Shown here: positions 1 to 6,551 of the stretch, in pieces
Layout of the letters: every line of letters begins with the position of its first letter
Position numbering within the stretch: position 1 is the stretch's first letter
Source: an uncultured Sphingomonadales bacterium
GTDB taxonomy: Bacteria > Pseudomonadota > Alphaproteobacteria > Sphingomonadales > Sphingomonadaceae
Direction of reading: 5' to 3'
NCBI GenBank assembly: GCA_903868655.1
Contig: CAIPWG010000493.1
Coordinates: 1 to 9,079, forward strand
Length of the DNA stretch: 9,079 nucleotides
Notes under the pieces: generated by a model
The model's database searches: none
The model's input: the letters and a program-made list of their open reading frames with translations, nothing else
Told to the model about the DNA's origin: nothing
Program-made: the position numbers and the translations under genes

Positions 1-191
1 CTGTCGCGCCGGGCACCACCGGGGGCAAGACTCTGCGGCTGAAGGGCAAGGGATTTTCGCGCAAGGACGGCGAACGCGGCGATCAATTGGTAACCTTGCA
101 GATCGATCTGCCATCCGATGATGCCGATTTGCGCCAACGTCTGGATGGCTGGCACGATACGCGCAATCCACGTTCGCGGCTCGGCGTCTGA
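1..191 (+). CDS. DnaJ/CbpA-type co-chaperone, C-terminal end (partial)
   Basis: The frame beginning at base 3 reads without interruption to a TGA at 189-191, giving about 62 residues. It contains GGKTLRLKGKG followed by GDQLVTLQIDLP, the layout of the last beta-sandwich of the DnaJ C-terminal substrate-binding domain (compare the family pattern G-K-x-L-R-x-x-G-x-G ... G-D-x-x-V). J-proteins of this kind bind unfolded clients and deliver them to DnaK (Hsp70) in the cytoplasm. The J domain lies outside the window, so DnaJ proper (with zinc fingers) cannot be separated by domain content from a CbpA-like protein. The short tail after the domain (ending RSRLGV) fits a CbpA-like sphingomonad protein better than canonical DnaJ. 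The downstream yihY-family gene starts 6 nt after the stop, suggesting co-transcription. Confidence 0.8.
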   Translation, partial: VAPGTTGGKTLRLKGKGFSRKDGERGDQLVTLQIDLPSDDADLRQRLDGWHDTRNPRSRLGV

Positions 192-197
192 CACCCA

Positions 198-1235
198 GTG
201 CCCGGTGCCCCCCTCACCACCGGGCCAATTGTCCCTGAAACCCCGATTGCCAGCCTTTCGCCCGAGGCGCGGCGCCAACGCGCCTTGCAGTGGCAGGTCC
301 ATCTCGACGATACCGCGCTGCGGCTGCGCTCGCGCCGCCGTGCGGTAAGAGCCTTGCGCCGGGTCTGGGCAGGTGTGCTCAATGACGGTACGATCCACGC
401 CGGCAATTTCGCCTATATGGTGCTGATTTCGCTGTTTCCGTTTTGCATCACCGCCGCCGCGCTGTTTTCCCTCGTAGGCGAAGCGAGCGAACGCGGAGCC
501 GCGATCAATACGGTTCTGGCGGCACTGCCCCCTGATGTGGCAGGCGTGTTGGGCCCGGTTGCGCAGAAAGTACTGGCCGCGCGCACAGGTACCCTGCTGT
601 GGATCGGCGGCGCAGTCGGCCTGTGGACCGTGGGCAGTCTGGTCGAAACCATCCGCGATATGCTGCGACGGGCCTATGGCACACCGGTTACGCGCGCGTT
701 CTGGCAGCGCCGTCTGGCGTCAACCGGGCTGATTATCGCATCGGTCGTGCTGATCCTGCTGGCGATCACCACGCAAGTCGCCCTGGGCGCTTCGGTGGAG
801 GCCTTGTTCGCGATTGCCCCTCATCTCCATGGCCTGATCAGTCGCTTGGCGGTTTCGCGGTTTGCCCCGGCCCCCTTGCTGCTGGCTGCGCTGTGGGTGC
901 TGTTCATCACGCTCAGCCCCAACGATTATGCCGCACGGCGCTATCCGAAATGGCCCGGCGCGCTGTTTGTAACCTGCTGGTGGCAGGGGATATCCATCCT
1001 GCTGCCCAAATTGTTGCGCTATCTTTTCACGTACGATCTGACTTATGGCAGTCTGGCCGGGGTGATGATCGCTCTTTTCTTTTTCTGGCTTGTTGGCCTA
1101 GGAATGGTGGTGGGTGCCGAACTCAACGCCGCGCTGGCTGAAACGCCGGAAGAACACGATGTGGTGGGCCAGGCCGACGAACGCGCTGCGGCGCATTCGA
1201 TGACAATGATTGCAAGCGAACACGAGGGCGCATGA
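198..1235 (+). CDS. YihY/BrkB-family (UPF0761) inner-membrane protein
   Basis: A 345-residue integral membrane protein. Hydrophobic segments lie at about residues 70-93, 131-150, 175-198, 224-240, 255-272 and 285-307, matching the six-helix YihY/BrkB fold. The C-terminal family signature is seen as YGSLAGVMIALFFFW then GAELNAALAE (residues 283-315). Older annotations call the family ribonuclease BN, which is a misassignment; the actual function is poorly defined, with proposed roles in envelope integrity or transport. The only strong in-frame start near the 5' end is the GTG at 198, giving an unusually long, arginine-rich cytoplasmic N-terminus of about 65 residues. No good Shine-Dalgarno sequence precedes it, so translation may be coupled to the dnaJ-like stop at 189-191; a TTG at 285 is a weaker alternative. 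The stop overlaps the fabI ATG as ATGA. Family assignment is firm, function is not. Confidence 0.88.
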   Translation: MPGAPLTTGPIVPETPIASLSPEARRQRALQWQVHLDDTALRLRSRRRAVRALRRVWAGVLNDGTIHAGNFAYMVLISLFPFCITAAALFSLVGEASERGAAINTVLAALPPDVAGVLGPVAQKVLAARTGTLLWIGGAVGLWTVGSLVETIRDMLRRAYGTPVTRAFWQRRLASTGLIIASVVLILLAITTQVALGASVEALFAIAPHLHGLISRLAVSRFAPAPLLLAALWVLFITLSPNDYAARRYPKWPGALFVTCWWQGISILLPKLLRYLFTYDLTYGSLAGVMIALFFFWLVGLGMVVGAELNAALAETPEEHDVVGQADERAAAHSMTMIASEHEGA

Positions 1236-2035
1236 CCGGATTGATGAAGGGTAAGCGCGGCTTGATCATGGGCCTCGCCAATGACAAGTCGCTGGCTTGG
1301 GGCATCGCCCAACGGCTGCACGAAGCCGGTGCGGAACTGGCATTTTCCTACCAGGGCGAAGCTTTGGAAAAGCGCGTGCGGCCGCTTGCAGCCAGTCTGG
1401 GCAGCGATTTCCTGATCGAATGCGACGTGTCCGATATGGCGGCGCTCTACACGACCTTCGCCACGTTGGCCGCACGCTGGCCGACGATCGATTTCATCGT
1501 TCACGCGATTGGCTATTCCGACAAATCCCAGCTGCGTGGCCATTATTACGACACCACGCTCGACAATTTCCTGATGACGATGAACATCTCGGCTTACAGT
1601 CTGGTGGCCGTGACCCAGCGCGCTTTGCCGATGATGCCCCAGGGCGGGTCGATTCTGACGCTGACTTATTACGGCGCCGAAAAGGTCGTGCCGCATTACA
1701 ACGTGATGGGCGTGGCCAAAGCCGCGCTGGAAGCCAGCGTGCGCTATCTCGCCAACGACTGCGGCCCGGCGGGCGTACGCGTCAACGCGATTTCGGCAGG
1801 CCCGATCAAGACCCTGGCAGCCAGCGGAATCGGCGATTTCCGCTATATCCTGAAATGGAACGAGCTGAATTCACCATTGCGGCGCAATGTTACGATCGAA
1901 GATGTTGGCGGTTCGGGGCTCTATTTCCTGTCTGATTTGTCCTCGGGCGTGACCGGTGAAATCCACCATGTCGATGGCGGCTATCACACGGTCGGGATGA
2001 AGCAGGAAGACGCACCGGATATCGCACTGGGCTGA
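1232..2035 (+). CDS. fabI: enoyl-[acyl-carrier-protein] reductase (NADH), FabI
   Basis: Encodes 267 residues, the normal FabI length. It is a short-chain dehydrogenase-like enzyme that reduces the trans-2-enoyl-ACP double bond in the last step of each type II fatty-acid elongation cycle, in the cytoplasm. The N-terminal nucleotide-binding segment is GLANDKSLAWGIA (residues 14-26), typical of FabI rather than of ordinary SDRs. The active site is visible: Y146 (in YYG), Y156 and K163 with the FabI spacing Y-x6-K (YNVMGVAK), followed by RVNAISAGPIKTLAASGI. The residues aligning with E. coli G93, M159 and F203 are G94 (one position offset), M159 and F203, so the usual triclosan-sensitive positions are unchanged. 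A GAGG ribosome binding site lies within the end of the upstream membrane-protein gene, and the ATGA overlap implies translational coupling. It ends at the convergent gap with a minus-strand gene. Confidence 0.96.
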   Translation: MTGLMKGKRGLIMGLANDKSLAWGIAQRLHEAGAELAFSYQGEALEKRVRPLAASLGSDFLIECDVSDMAALYTTFATLAARWPTIDFIVHAIGYSDKSQLRGHYYDTTLDNFLMTMNISAYSLVAVTQRALPMMPQGGSILTLTYYGAEKVVPHYNVMGVAKAALEASVRYLANDCGPAGVRVNAISAGPIKTLAASGIGDFRYILKWNELNSPLRRNVTIEDVGGSGLYFLSDLSSGVTGEIHHVDGGYHTVGMKQEDAPDIALG

Positions 2036-2064
2036 TCAGATCGGGCCAGTTGGCCAAGCCGTGC

Positions 2065-2097
2065 CCGTTCGTGCCGAACCTGTCGCAGCACGAACGG
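2065..2097. terminator. candidate bidirectional hairpin in the fabI convergent gap
   Basis: A perfect 10-bp inverted repeat, CCGTTCGTGC (2065-2074) and GCACGAACGG (2088-2097), encloses a 13-nt loop. It is 29 nt past the fabI stop and 13 nt past the end of the minus-strand exported-protein gene, so it can fold at the 3' end of both transcripts. Neither side has a clear run of T residues, so it may be a Rho-linked 3' end or an RNA-stabilising stem rather than a classic intrinsic terminator. A smaller repeat, GGCCA-GT-TGGCC, is at 2044-2055. Confidence 0.5.
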
Positions 2098-2110
2098 ATG
2101 GATACACCCG

Positions 2111-2710
2111 TCATTGGTGGGCTGTGGGTTCCGTATCTGCCGGGGGCTTGGCCAGAGCGTTCGGCGCCGTCGCCACGGGGGCCACCGCATCACCTGCGGT
2201 GCGTTCGCGCGCCAGGCGCGCCTCGTATTGCTTTTCCAGCGATTCGACACGGCCCTGTTCGGAAGCGGCATCGCTGTCGACGGTCTCGAGGCGCTTGGCG
2301 CGTTCAGCCTCGATCAACTTGGCAAAATGCACATCGCTCGATTGCTTGCGTTCGGCGTGGGCCGAACTGATCAACCGCGCCAGACAGCCAGTATCGCCGC
2401 CGCCGCCCACCGGCGAACAGGAATTGGTGCCGAATGCGCCAACCGTTTCGTAAGCTTTGACCTTTTCGGTCCAGGCCTGGTTCGACGCCTTGTTGGGATT
2501 GTCGCGCAAGGGTTCGGGAATGCGGAAGCGTTCGCCCTCATCCTTGCGCGCGCAAACCGTGATCTGATCATCGGTGGAGGACGGACAGGCGTCATTGCCA
2601 AACACGATCAACTGGTTGACCTTGTCAGCGGACTGACCTTCGGCCAGCGCGGTCTGCGGCAGGGCCATGACCAGCATGACGCTGGCGAAAACGGGGATCA
2701 GGCGCTTCAT
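2111..2710 (-). CDS. conserved exported protein with two C-x10-C pairs (unknown function)
   Basis: Translates to 199 residues from the ATG at 2710. This start is preferred over an in-frame one at 2767 because it puts a clean signal peptide (MKR, then a hydrophobic stretch to ALA|EG, predicted cleavage after residue 23) at the N-terminus and has GGAG upstream. The mature protein should be periplasmic or envelope-located. It has exactly four cysteines, C42/C53 and C98/C109, both pairs spaced C-x10-C, consistent with two disulfide hairpins. Around the first pair is a motif I associate with sphingomonad hypothetical proteins (VCAR...E-x-x-R-F-R-I-P...LR). Residues about 115-172 are charged and heptad-like, a probable coiled coil, followed by an Ala/Pro-rich tail. 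I do not recognise a function. It is 138 nt downstream of coq7 and two genes from dsbB; a disulfide-substrate relationship would be inference only. Confidence 0.75.
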   Translation of the reverse strand: MKRLIPVFASVMLVMALPQTALAEGQSADKVNQLIVFGNDACPSSTDDQITVCARKDEGERFRIPEPLRDNPNKASNQAWTEKVKAYETVGAFGTNSCSPVGGGGDTGCLARLISSAHAERKQSSDVHFAKLIEAERAKRLETVDSDAASEQGRVESLEKQYEARLARERTAGDAVAPVATAPNALAKPPADTEPTAHQ

Positions 2711-2791
2711 CTCGGCAATCTCCGGCCAAAGCAGGCAGTCGAAAAACCGGTCCCGGCTTTCTGGCATGCCCGCGGCATCAACAACACCTTC

Positions 2792-2805
2792 GCCCCGACT
2801 GGGGC
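2792..2805. other. short GC hairpin downstream of coq7
   Basis: GCCCC (2792-2796) and GGGGC (2801-2805) flank the 4-nt loop GACT, in the 138-nt gap between coq7 and the exported-protein gene. It could terminate or attenuate the coq7 transcript on the minus strand, but no U-tract follows it (the minus strand continues GAAGGTGTTG), so this is a weak call. Confidence 0.3.
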
Positions 2806-2807
2806 TG

Positions 2808-2817
2808 TTACCGGTAA
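2808..2817. repeat. 10-bp palindrome upstream of the exported-protein gene
   Basis: TTACCGGTAA is a perfect palindrome. An alternative pairing TACCG-GTAAA-CGGTA extends to 2823. It lies about 100 nt upstream of the start of the exported-protein gene and 33 nt past the coq7 stop. It could be an operator or simply part of the local stem-loops; I see no convincing -35/-10 pair beside it. Confidence 0.3.
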
Positions 2818-2848
2818 ACGGTAGCTGAAGTCTGATCCTTGGTCCGCA

Positions 2849-3364
2849 TCAAATTTTGGCAGAGAGACGGATCGCGGCACGGCACCCCAGCCGAATCGCA
2901 TTGAACAACAGCGGATAGGCCGGCGCACGTTCCGCGCCGGCGGCCAGCGCGGCATCCCGATGCGCGCGTTCATCGTCGCGAAATTGCCGAATCACATCGC
3001 TCAGTTCGGGATCTTCATCGCCCAGTTCTTCCAGTTGCTCGGTATAATGCCGGTCGATTTCGGTTTCGATGGCTGCGGTGCATGCCATTGCTGCCTCAGG
3101 GCCGATCAACGCAGTGGCCGCGCCCAGCGCAAAACCTGCCGCCGACCATACCGGCTGAAGCAAAGTCGGGCGTACGCCGCGCGCCACGATCATCGCATCG
3201 AACCGCGCGCGGTGCGCGTCTTCCTGTTCCGCCATATGCTGGATTTCGGCCGAATGCGGAGCACGATCACCCATCACTGCCAATTGCCCGGCATAGATCC
3301 GGGTGGCGCCAAATTCACCGGCCTGATCGACCCGGACCATCACATCGCGCTGATGCTTGCTCAT
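2849..3364 (-). CDS. coq7: demethoxyubiquinone hydroxylase, COQ7 family
   Basis: A 171-residue di-iron monooxygenase that hydroxylates demethoxyubiquinone (C6 of the ring) in the penultimate step of ubiquinone synthesis, at the inner membrane. The carboxylate-bridged iron ligands are all present: E17 in GEFGATRIYAGQ, E48-x-x-H51 in EQEDAH, E100 in AAIETEIDRHY, and E132-x-x-H135 in DDERAH. A hydrophobic stretch at about residues 74-98 matches the membrane-contacting region. The ATG at 3364 was chosen because the protein then starts at the family-typical MVRVDQAGE region, and AAGGA precedes it; a longer frame to 3487 would run back into dsbB. Only 11 nt separate it from the dsbB stop, so the two are probably co-transcribed. 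Shared use of quinones is a plausible but unproven reason, since DsbB passes electrons to ubiquinone. Confidence 0.94.
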   Translation of the reverse strand: MSKHQRDVMVRVDQAGEFGATRIYAGQLAVMGDRAPHSAEIQHMAEQEDAHRARFDAMIVARGVRPTLLQPVWSAAGFALGAATALIGPEAAMACTAAIETEIDRHYTEQLEELGDEDPELSDVIRQFRDDERAHRDAALAAGAERAPAYPLLFNAIRLGCRAAIRLSAKI

Positions 3365-3375
3365 TTTACCAATCC

Positions 3376-3858
3376 TTATCGTCCGCGACGGGCCAGCACG
3401 GCGATCACCGCGGCCGCAATCAACGATCCAATGCAATTGTATCCCGCCATGCTGATACCGAACAGCGTCCAGGCGGGCACGTCGCACCGGATAACCGGCG
3501 CACTCATGATCGCTTCGAGCGGATCACCGGTAATCCGGCTGGTTGAACACGTGGTGAGCCCCTGCCACCAGTGATATTCCACCCCGGCGTGATAACCCCC
3601 GATCAATCCACTGACCGCGATTCCCATCACAGCCAGCCACACCAAAACGCGAATCCCGCGGGCATCGCGCACAACGAACGCCACCAGTGCAGCAACCAAG
3701 GCCGCAATATGCGCATAGCGCTGCCACCAGCACATTTCGCAAGGCGCCAGATAAAAGGCATATTGCGCCACCAATGCGGCAGCCATTGCGCCGGCTGGAA
3801 CGAGCAGCGCGATCAGACGCGCAAGCCGAGGCGTCGAAACCACGGGTTCAGACTTCAT
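3376..3858 (-). CDS. dsbB: disulfide bond formation protein, DsbB family
   Basis: A 160-residue four-helix inner-membrane protein. Hydrophobic segments lie at about residues 12-37, 49-64, 69-89 and 130-156. The first periplasmic redox pair is C40-E-M-C43 followed by WWQRY; the second is C104 and C125 (in IRCDVPAW), as in DsbB. The family reoxidises the periplasmic dithiol oxidase DsbA and passes electrons to ubiquinone. No dsbA is in this window. GAGG is present ahead of the ATG, and the start lies 10 nt downstream of the ctpA stop, so it should be translated from the ctpA message. Sphingomonad DsbB proteins are diverged and often annotated only as disulfide bond formation protein B; the cysteine pattern makes the call firm. 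Confidence 0.92.
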   Translation of the reverse strand: MKSEPVVSTPRLARLIALLVPAGAMAAALVAQYAFYLAPCEMCWWQRYAHIAALVAALVAFVVRDARGIRVLVWLAVMGIAVSGLIGGYHAGVEYHWWQGLTTCSTSRITGDPLEAIMSAPVIRCDVPAWTLFGISMAGYNCIGSLIAAAVIAVLARRGR

Positions 3859-3868
3859 CGTCAGGCCC

Positions 3869-5200
3869 TCAGCGCTTGTGCGCAGGCAAAGCCGCGGGCG
3901 TGGTGCGGCCTATGGTTTGCAACGCGTACCACAACTGGAAATCGTCGATTCCCTTGGCTTTGAGCTGCTCGGGCGTCAGCTTGAAGCGCGGGTCTTCATT
4001 GCTGTCCTTTTCCAGCTCCTTGTCATCCTTGATCTCGTTGGCGAGGTGATGGCGCAAATCGCTTTCGCGATAGGCGCGTGCCGCGCGCTTGCGCGCATCC
4101 GGATCGGAAATCTGCGGCACCGCGATGTCGGGGGTGATCCCGCCTTCCTGCACCGAACGGCCCGACGGCGTATAATACCGCGCGGTAGTCAGCTTGACCG
4201 CGGTATTTTCATCAAGGTCAAACTTGGTCTGGACGCTGCCCTTGCCGAAACTGCGCTGCCCCATGATCAAGGCGCGGTGCTGATCCTGCAACGCACCCGC
4301 GACAATTTCCGATGCAGAGGCGGTGCCTTCATCGGTGAGCACAATGATGGGCAAGCCGCGCGCGATGTCACCTGGGGTAGCGGAGTACACTTCGCTGTCG
4401 CGCGCATACCGCGCGCGTTGCGACACGATGGTGCCACGATCGAGGAACAAGTCCGACAATCCGATCGCTTCGCCCAGCAGCCCGCCCGGATCGCCGCGCA
4501 GATCGAGGATCAACCCGCCAGGATGATCACCGGTCTGTTTGCGAATTTTCATCCAGGCGTCGTTGACTTTGCCTGTGATGTGATCGCTGAAACTCGATAC
4601 CGAAATGATCCCGATATTCCCGACCACCTTGAAATCGACCGGCTGCAATTCGATTACCTGACGGGTAACCGTGATATCCATCGGTTCATCGCGCCCTGGC
4701 CGAAACAGCGTCAGCGTGATTTTCGTACCCGCAGGCCCACGCATCTGATCAACGGCATCGTCGAGCGTGCCACCAAACAACAGTTTGCCATCGAGATGGG
4801 TGATGAAGTCACCCGATTTCACCCCTGCCAAAGCCGCCGGGCTGCCCTTGGTCGGTGCGATCACTTTGACCGCGCCATCATCCATCTGCACGGTCAGCCC
4901 AAGGCCACCATACGATCCTTCGATCTGGATCTTGAGATTGGTGTTGTCGCGTACATCGAGATAGGCGCTGTGGGGGTCGAGCGCCGCAACCATGCCGTTG
5001 ATCGCGCCTTTGATCAATTTGGCATCATCGACCGGTTCTACATATTGCTCCTTGATCTTGTTATAGACCGCAAACAGCTTGTTGAACTGGGGCCCGCTGC
5101 GCGCGTCGACCGCGGCAAGGCCAGCGGTCGCCACCGGAACAAGCGCGATCGCGGTGGCAAGGGCTGAGGCACGCAAAGCAAGGTTCAGGCGGTTCGCCAT
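3869..5200 (-). CDS. ctpA: carboxy-terminal processing protease, S41 family (CtpA)
   Basis: A 443-residue secreted serine protease. Residues 1-30 form a signal peptide (hydrophobic core ALATAIALVPVATAG). The conserved N-terminal segment ends in AALDPHSAYL (residues 72-81). A PDZ domain covers about 97-180 (GGLGLTV ... SGDFITHLDG ... MRGPAGTKITLTLFRPG). The S41 core follows, with LDLRGDPGG at 232-240 and the Ser-Lys catalytic pair S297 (GTASASEIVAGA) and K320 (QRSFGKGSVQ), with Q324. Such proteases cleave C-terminal tails of periplasmic proteins, and some control peptidoglycan hydrolases. The PDZ is expected to gate substrate access. It is followed closely by dsbB and preceded, across a 127-nt gap, by the EnvC-like gene. 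The ribosome binding site is weak (GAAAG), and a 16-nt sequence just upstream of the start is repeated inside the signal-peptide coding region. Confidence 0.96.
   Translation of the reverse strand: MANRLNLALRASALATAIALVPVATAGLAAVDARSGPQFNKLFAVYNKIKEQYVEPVDDAKLIKGAINGMVAALDPHSAYLDVRDNTNLKIQIEGSYGGLGLTVQMDDGAVKVIAPTKGSPAALAGVKSGDFITHLDGKLLFGGTLDDAVDQMRGPAGTKITLTLFRPGRDEPMDITVTRQVIELQPVDFKVVGNIGIISVSSFSDHITGKVNDAWMKIRKQTGDHPGGLILDLRGDPGGLLGEAIGLSDLFLDRGTIVSQRARYARDSEVYSATPGDIARGLPIIVLTDEGTASASEIVAGALQDQHRALIMGQRSFGKGSVQTKFDLDENTAVKLTTARYYTPSGRSVQEGGITPDIAVPQISDPDARKRAARAYRESDLRHHLANEIKDDKELEKDSNEDPRFKLTPEQLKAKGIDDFQLWYALQTIGRTTPAALPAHKR
5146..5161. repeat. 16-nt exact direct repeat, copy 1 (inside ctpA signal-peptide region)
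   Basis: CGATCGCGGTGGCAAG occurs here and again at 5221-5236, 75 nt apart and in the same orientation. On the ctpA coding strand it reads CTTGCCACCGCGATCG and encodes part of ALATAIA. Neither copy extends further as an exact match. Confidence 0.85.
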
Positions 5201-5220
5201 GGGGCACTTTCGTTAGGGTC

Positions 5221-5236
5221 CGATCGCGGTGGCAAG
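5221..5236. repeat. 16-nt exact direct repeat, copy 2 (ctpA 5' untranslated region)
   Basis: The second copy of CGATCGCGGTGGCAAG lies 20 nt upstream of the ctpA ATG, just before the presumed ribosome binding region. It is in the 127-nt spacer after the EnvC-like gene. The pair may be a small tandem duplication relic of the gene's 5' end or a regulatory repeat; the sequence alone does not decide. Confidence 0.85.
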
Positions 5237-5298
5237 CCGCACTGCTTTTCATGTAACGCCGCATCGGCGCGAATACCAGACGGGCGTTGGTGCGGGCT

Positions 5299-5315
5299 TG
5301 GGCGTTCGCCGCCCA
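5299..5315. other. 6-bp hairpin just after the EnvC-like gene
   Basis: TGGGCG (5299-5304) and CGCCCA (5310-5315) flank the loop TTCGC, 12 nt beyond the stop of the EnvC-like gene in its transcription direction. There is no U-tract on the minus strand, so read-through into ctpA is likely. It could be a pause or RNA-processing stem. The rest of the 5201-5327 spacer shows no convincing promoter. Confidence 0.3.
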
Positions 5316-5327
5316 CCGGCGCCCCAA

Positions 5328-6551
5328 TCACGGCTTCAGGAATTCCATGGGATTGACCGGCGTGCCATCCTTGCGCAATTCGACCGTCAGACGCGGATGG
5401 CCGGGCTCGGCAACACCCAGTGGCGCGCCTTGCACCACCGATTGCCCCACCGCGACATCGATACGGCCAAGCCCGGTGACCAGCGAAGACCAGCCGCCAT
5501 CATGCGTGATGATCGCGATATGGCCATAGCCCCGATAGAGTCCGGCAAATGCCACCCGTCCACTGGCTGGTGCCACGACTTGCGCGCCGCCCAGAGGCGC
5601 CAGCACGATACCGCGTTGCGGGCCGGCATTGCTGGCTTCACCGAAGCCGCTCAGCACCCGTCCGGCCACCGGCAAAACACCGGAAAACCGCACGAGCGGC
5701 GGACCGCCATTGGCCCGATCGACCAGCAACATGTGCCCCGGCGCGGTGGCTGCAAGCCCCAGATCAGCCGGACGCGGCAACGGCCCGGGCAGTGCTGCCA
5801 GCCGTGTGCCAAGCGAATCATCGACCTCCAGCTGGGTGACCAATGCACCCAGATCGCGCGCCTGTTCCGCCAAGGCCAGCACGCGATCGGATTCACGGCT
5901 GGCATTGCCGCTGGCGGCGCGACTGGCAATGCGCTGACGGCTCTCGATGGCAACCAATTCACGTTGTCGCCCGTTCAGATCGCGTTTGCTTTGTTCCAGA
6001 CTGGCGGCCAGCGCGCGAGCACGATCCTGCAATTGCCGACCTTGTGCGATCTCCGCGCGCAGCGTTGCGGTGCGACGGGCCACTTCGGGCAGCATCGCTT
6101 CCAACGTGGCGCGCAGCCACACGGTTTCGCGCACCGAATCCGCGCGCATCAAACTGAACGCAAGCGGCCGCCGTGCCATCATCTGCAATGCTGCCGTCAG
6201 CCGCACCAGGGGGTCTTCGCGGCTGGCTATTCGCGCACGCAAATCCTGCCGTGCGCGATCAAGCGCGGCAATGCGCAATTGCGCCAGTTCGATTTCGGCT
6301 TCGGCCTGCTGAATTCTGGCCGCGGTTGCAGCGGCTTCGCGTGCCGTGCGATCGGCTGCCTGGGTTGCGGCGGCTGCTTCGCGATCAAGCCGTTCGGCGC
6401 GCGCCCGCGCGTCGGACAGGGCGCGTGTCGCCTGCCCCAACGCTGCACCCGCTTCAGAGGTACTGGCAAATGGTGCGTCGAGCGCCAGGGCAGCTCCTGC
6501 CACCAGCCCCAGCAACACTGCCGCCACGATCCACGCCCGCACCCGGCTCAT
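5328..6551 (-). CDS. EnvC-like murein hydrolase activator (degenerate M23/LytM)
   Basis: Gives 407 residues from the ATG at 6551, chosen because it overlaps the rlmH stop as ATGA and places a signal anchor/peptide at residues 5-23. Residues about 33-245 are rich in Ala, Arg, Glu and Gln and form long coiled coils, as in EnvC. Residues about 288-405 are a LytM/M23 domain (GRVLSGFGE ... VVAPASGRVAFAGLYRGYGHIAI ... GTPVNPMEFL). All four zinc ligands of active M23 enzymes appear lost: the HxxxD pair aligns with R313/V316 and the HxH pair with R387/T389. So it should not cut peptidoglycan itself but activate N-acetylmuramoyl-L-alanine amidases in the periplasm during cell separation, as E. coli EnvC does with AmiA/AmiB. 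No amidase or FtsEX gene is in the window. The neighbour ctpA also belongs to a family that can control cell-wall hydrolases. Confidence 0.87.
   Translation of the reverse strand: MSRVRAWIVAAVLLGLVAGAALALDAPFASTSEAGAALGQATRALSDARARAERLDREAAAATQAADRTAREAAATAARIQQAEAEIELAQLRIAALDRARQDLRARIASREDPLVRLTAALQMMARRPLAFSLMRADSVRETVWLRATLEAMLPEVARRTATLRAEIAQGRQLQDRARALAASLEQSKRDLNGRQRELVAIESRQRIASRAASGNASRESDRVLALAEQARDLGALVTQLEVDDSLGTRLAALPGPLPRPADLGLAATAPGHMLLVDRANGGPPLVRFSGVLPVAGRVLSGFGEASNAGPQRGIVLAPLGGAQVVAPASGRVAFAGLYRGYGHIAIITHDGGWSSLVTGLGRIDVAVGQSVVQGAPLGVAEPGHPRLTVELRKDGTPVNPMEFLKP

Noticed and set aside
1043..1696. Minus-strand open frame opposite fabI and the yihY end
   Set aside because: It crosses two well-supported plus-strand genes and shows no domain.
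2711..2767. Longer start for the exported protein at 2767
   Set aside because: It would bury the clear signal peptide 19 residues inside the protein.
2114..2824. Plus-strand open frame (236 codons) opposite the exported protein
   Set aside because: It lacks a plausible ribosome binding site and would begin about 80 nt after fabI. The minus strand has a proper signal peptide, a GGAG site and conserved-looking motifs.
3365..3487. N-terminal extension of Coq7 to 3487
   Set aside because: The extra 41 residues overlap the dsbB coding end, resemble no COQ7 N-terminus, and a good Shine-Dalgarno precedes the ATG at 3364.
3878..5167. Long open frame (429 codons) on the plus strand opposite ctpA
   Set aside because: The minus-strand frame has a signal peptide, a PDZ domain and the complete S41 Ser/Lys active site. 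The antisense frame is His/Arg/Asp-rich with no recognisable domain, a usual shadow in GC-rich DNA.
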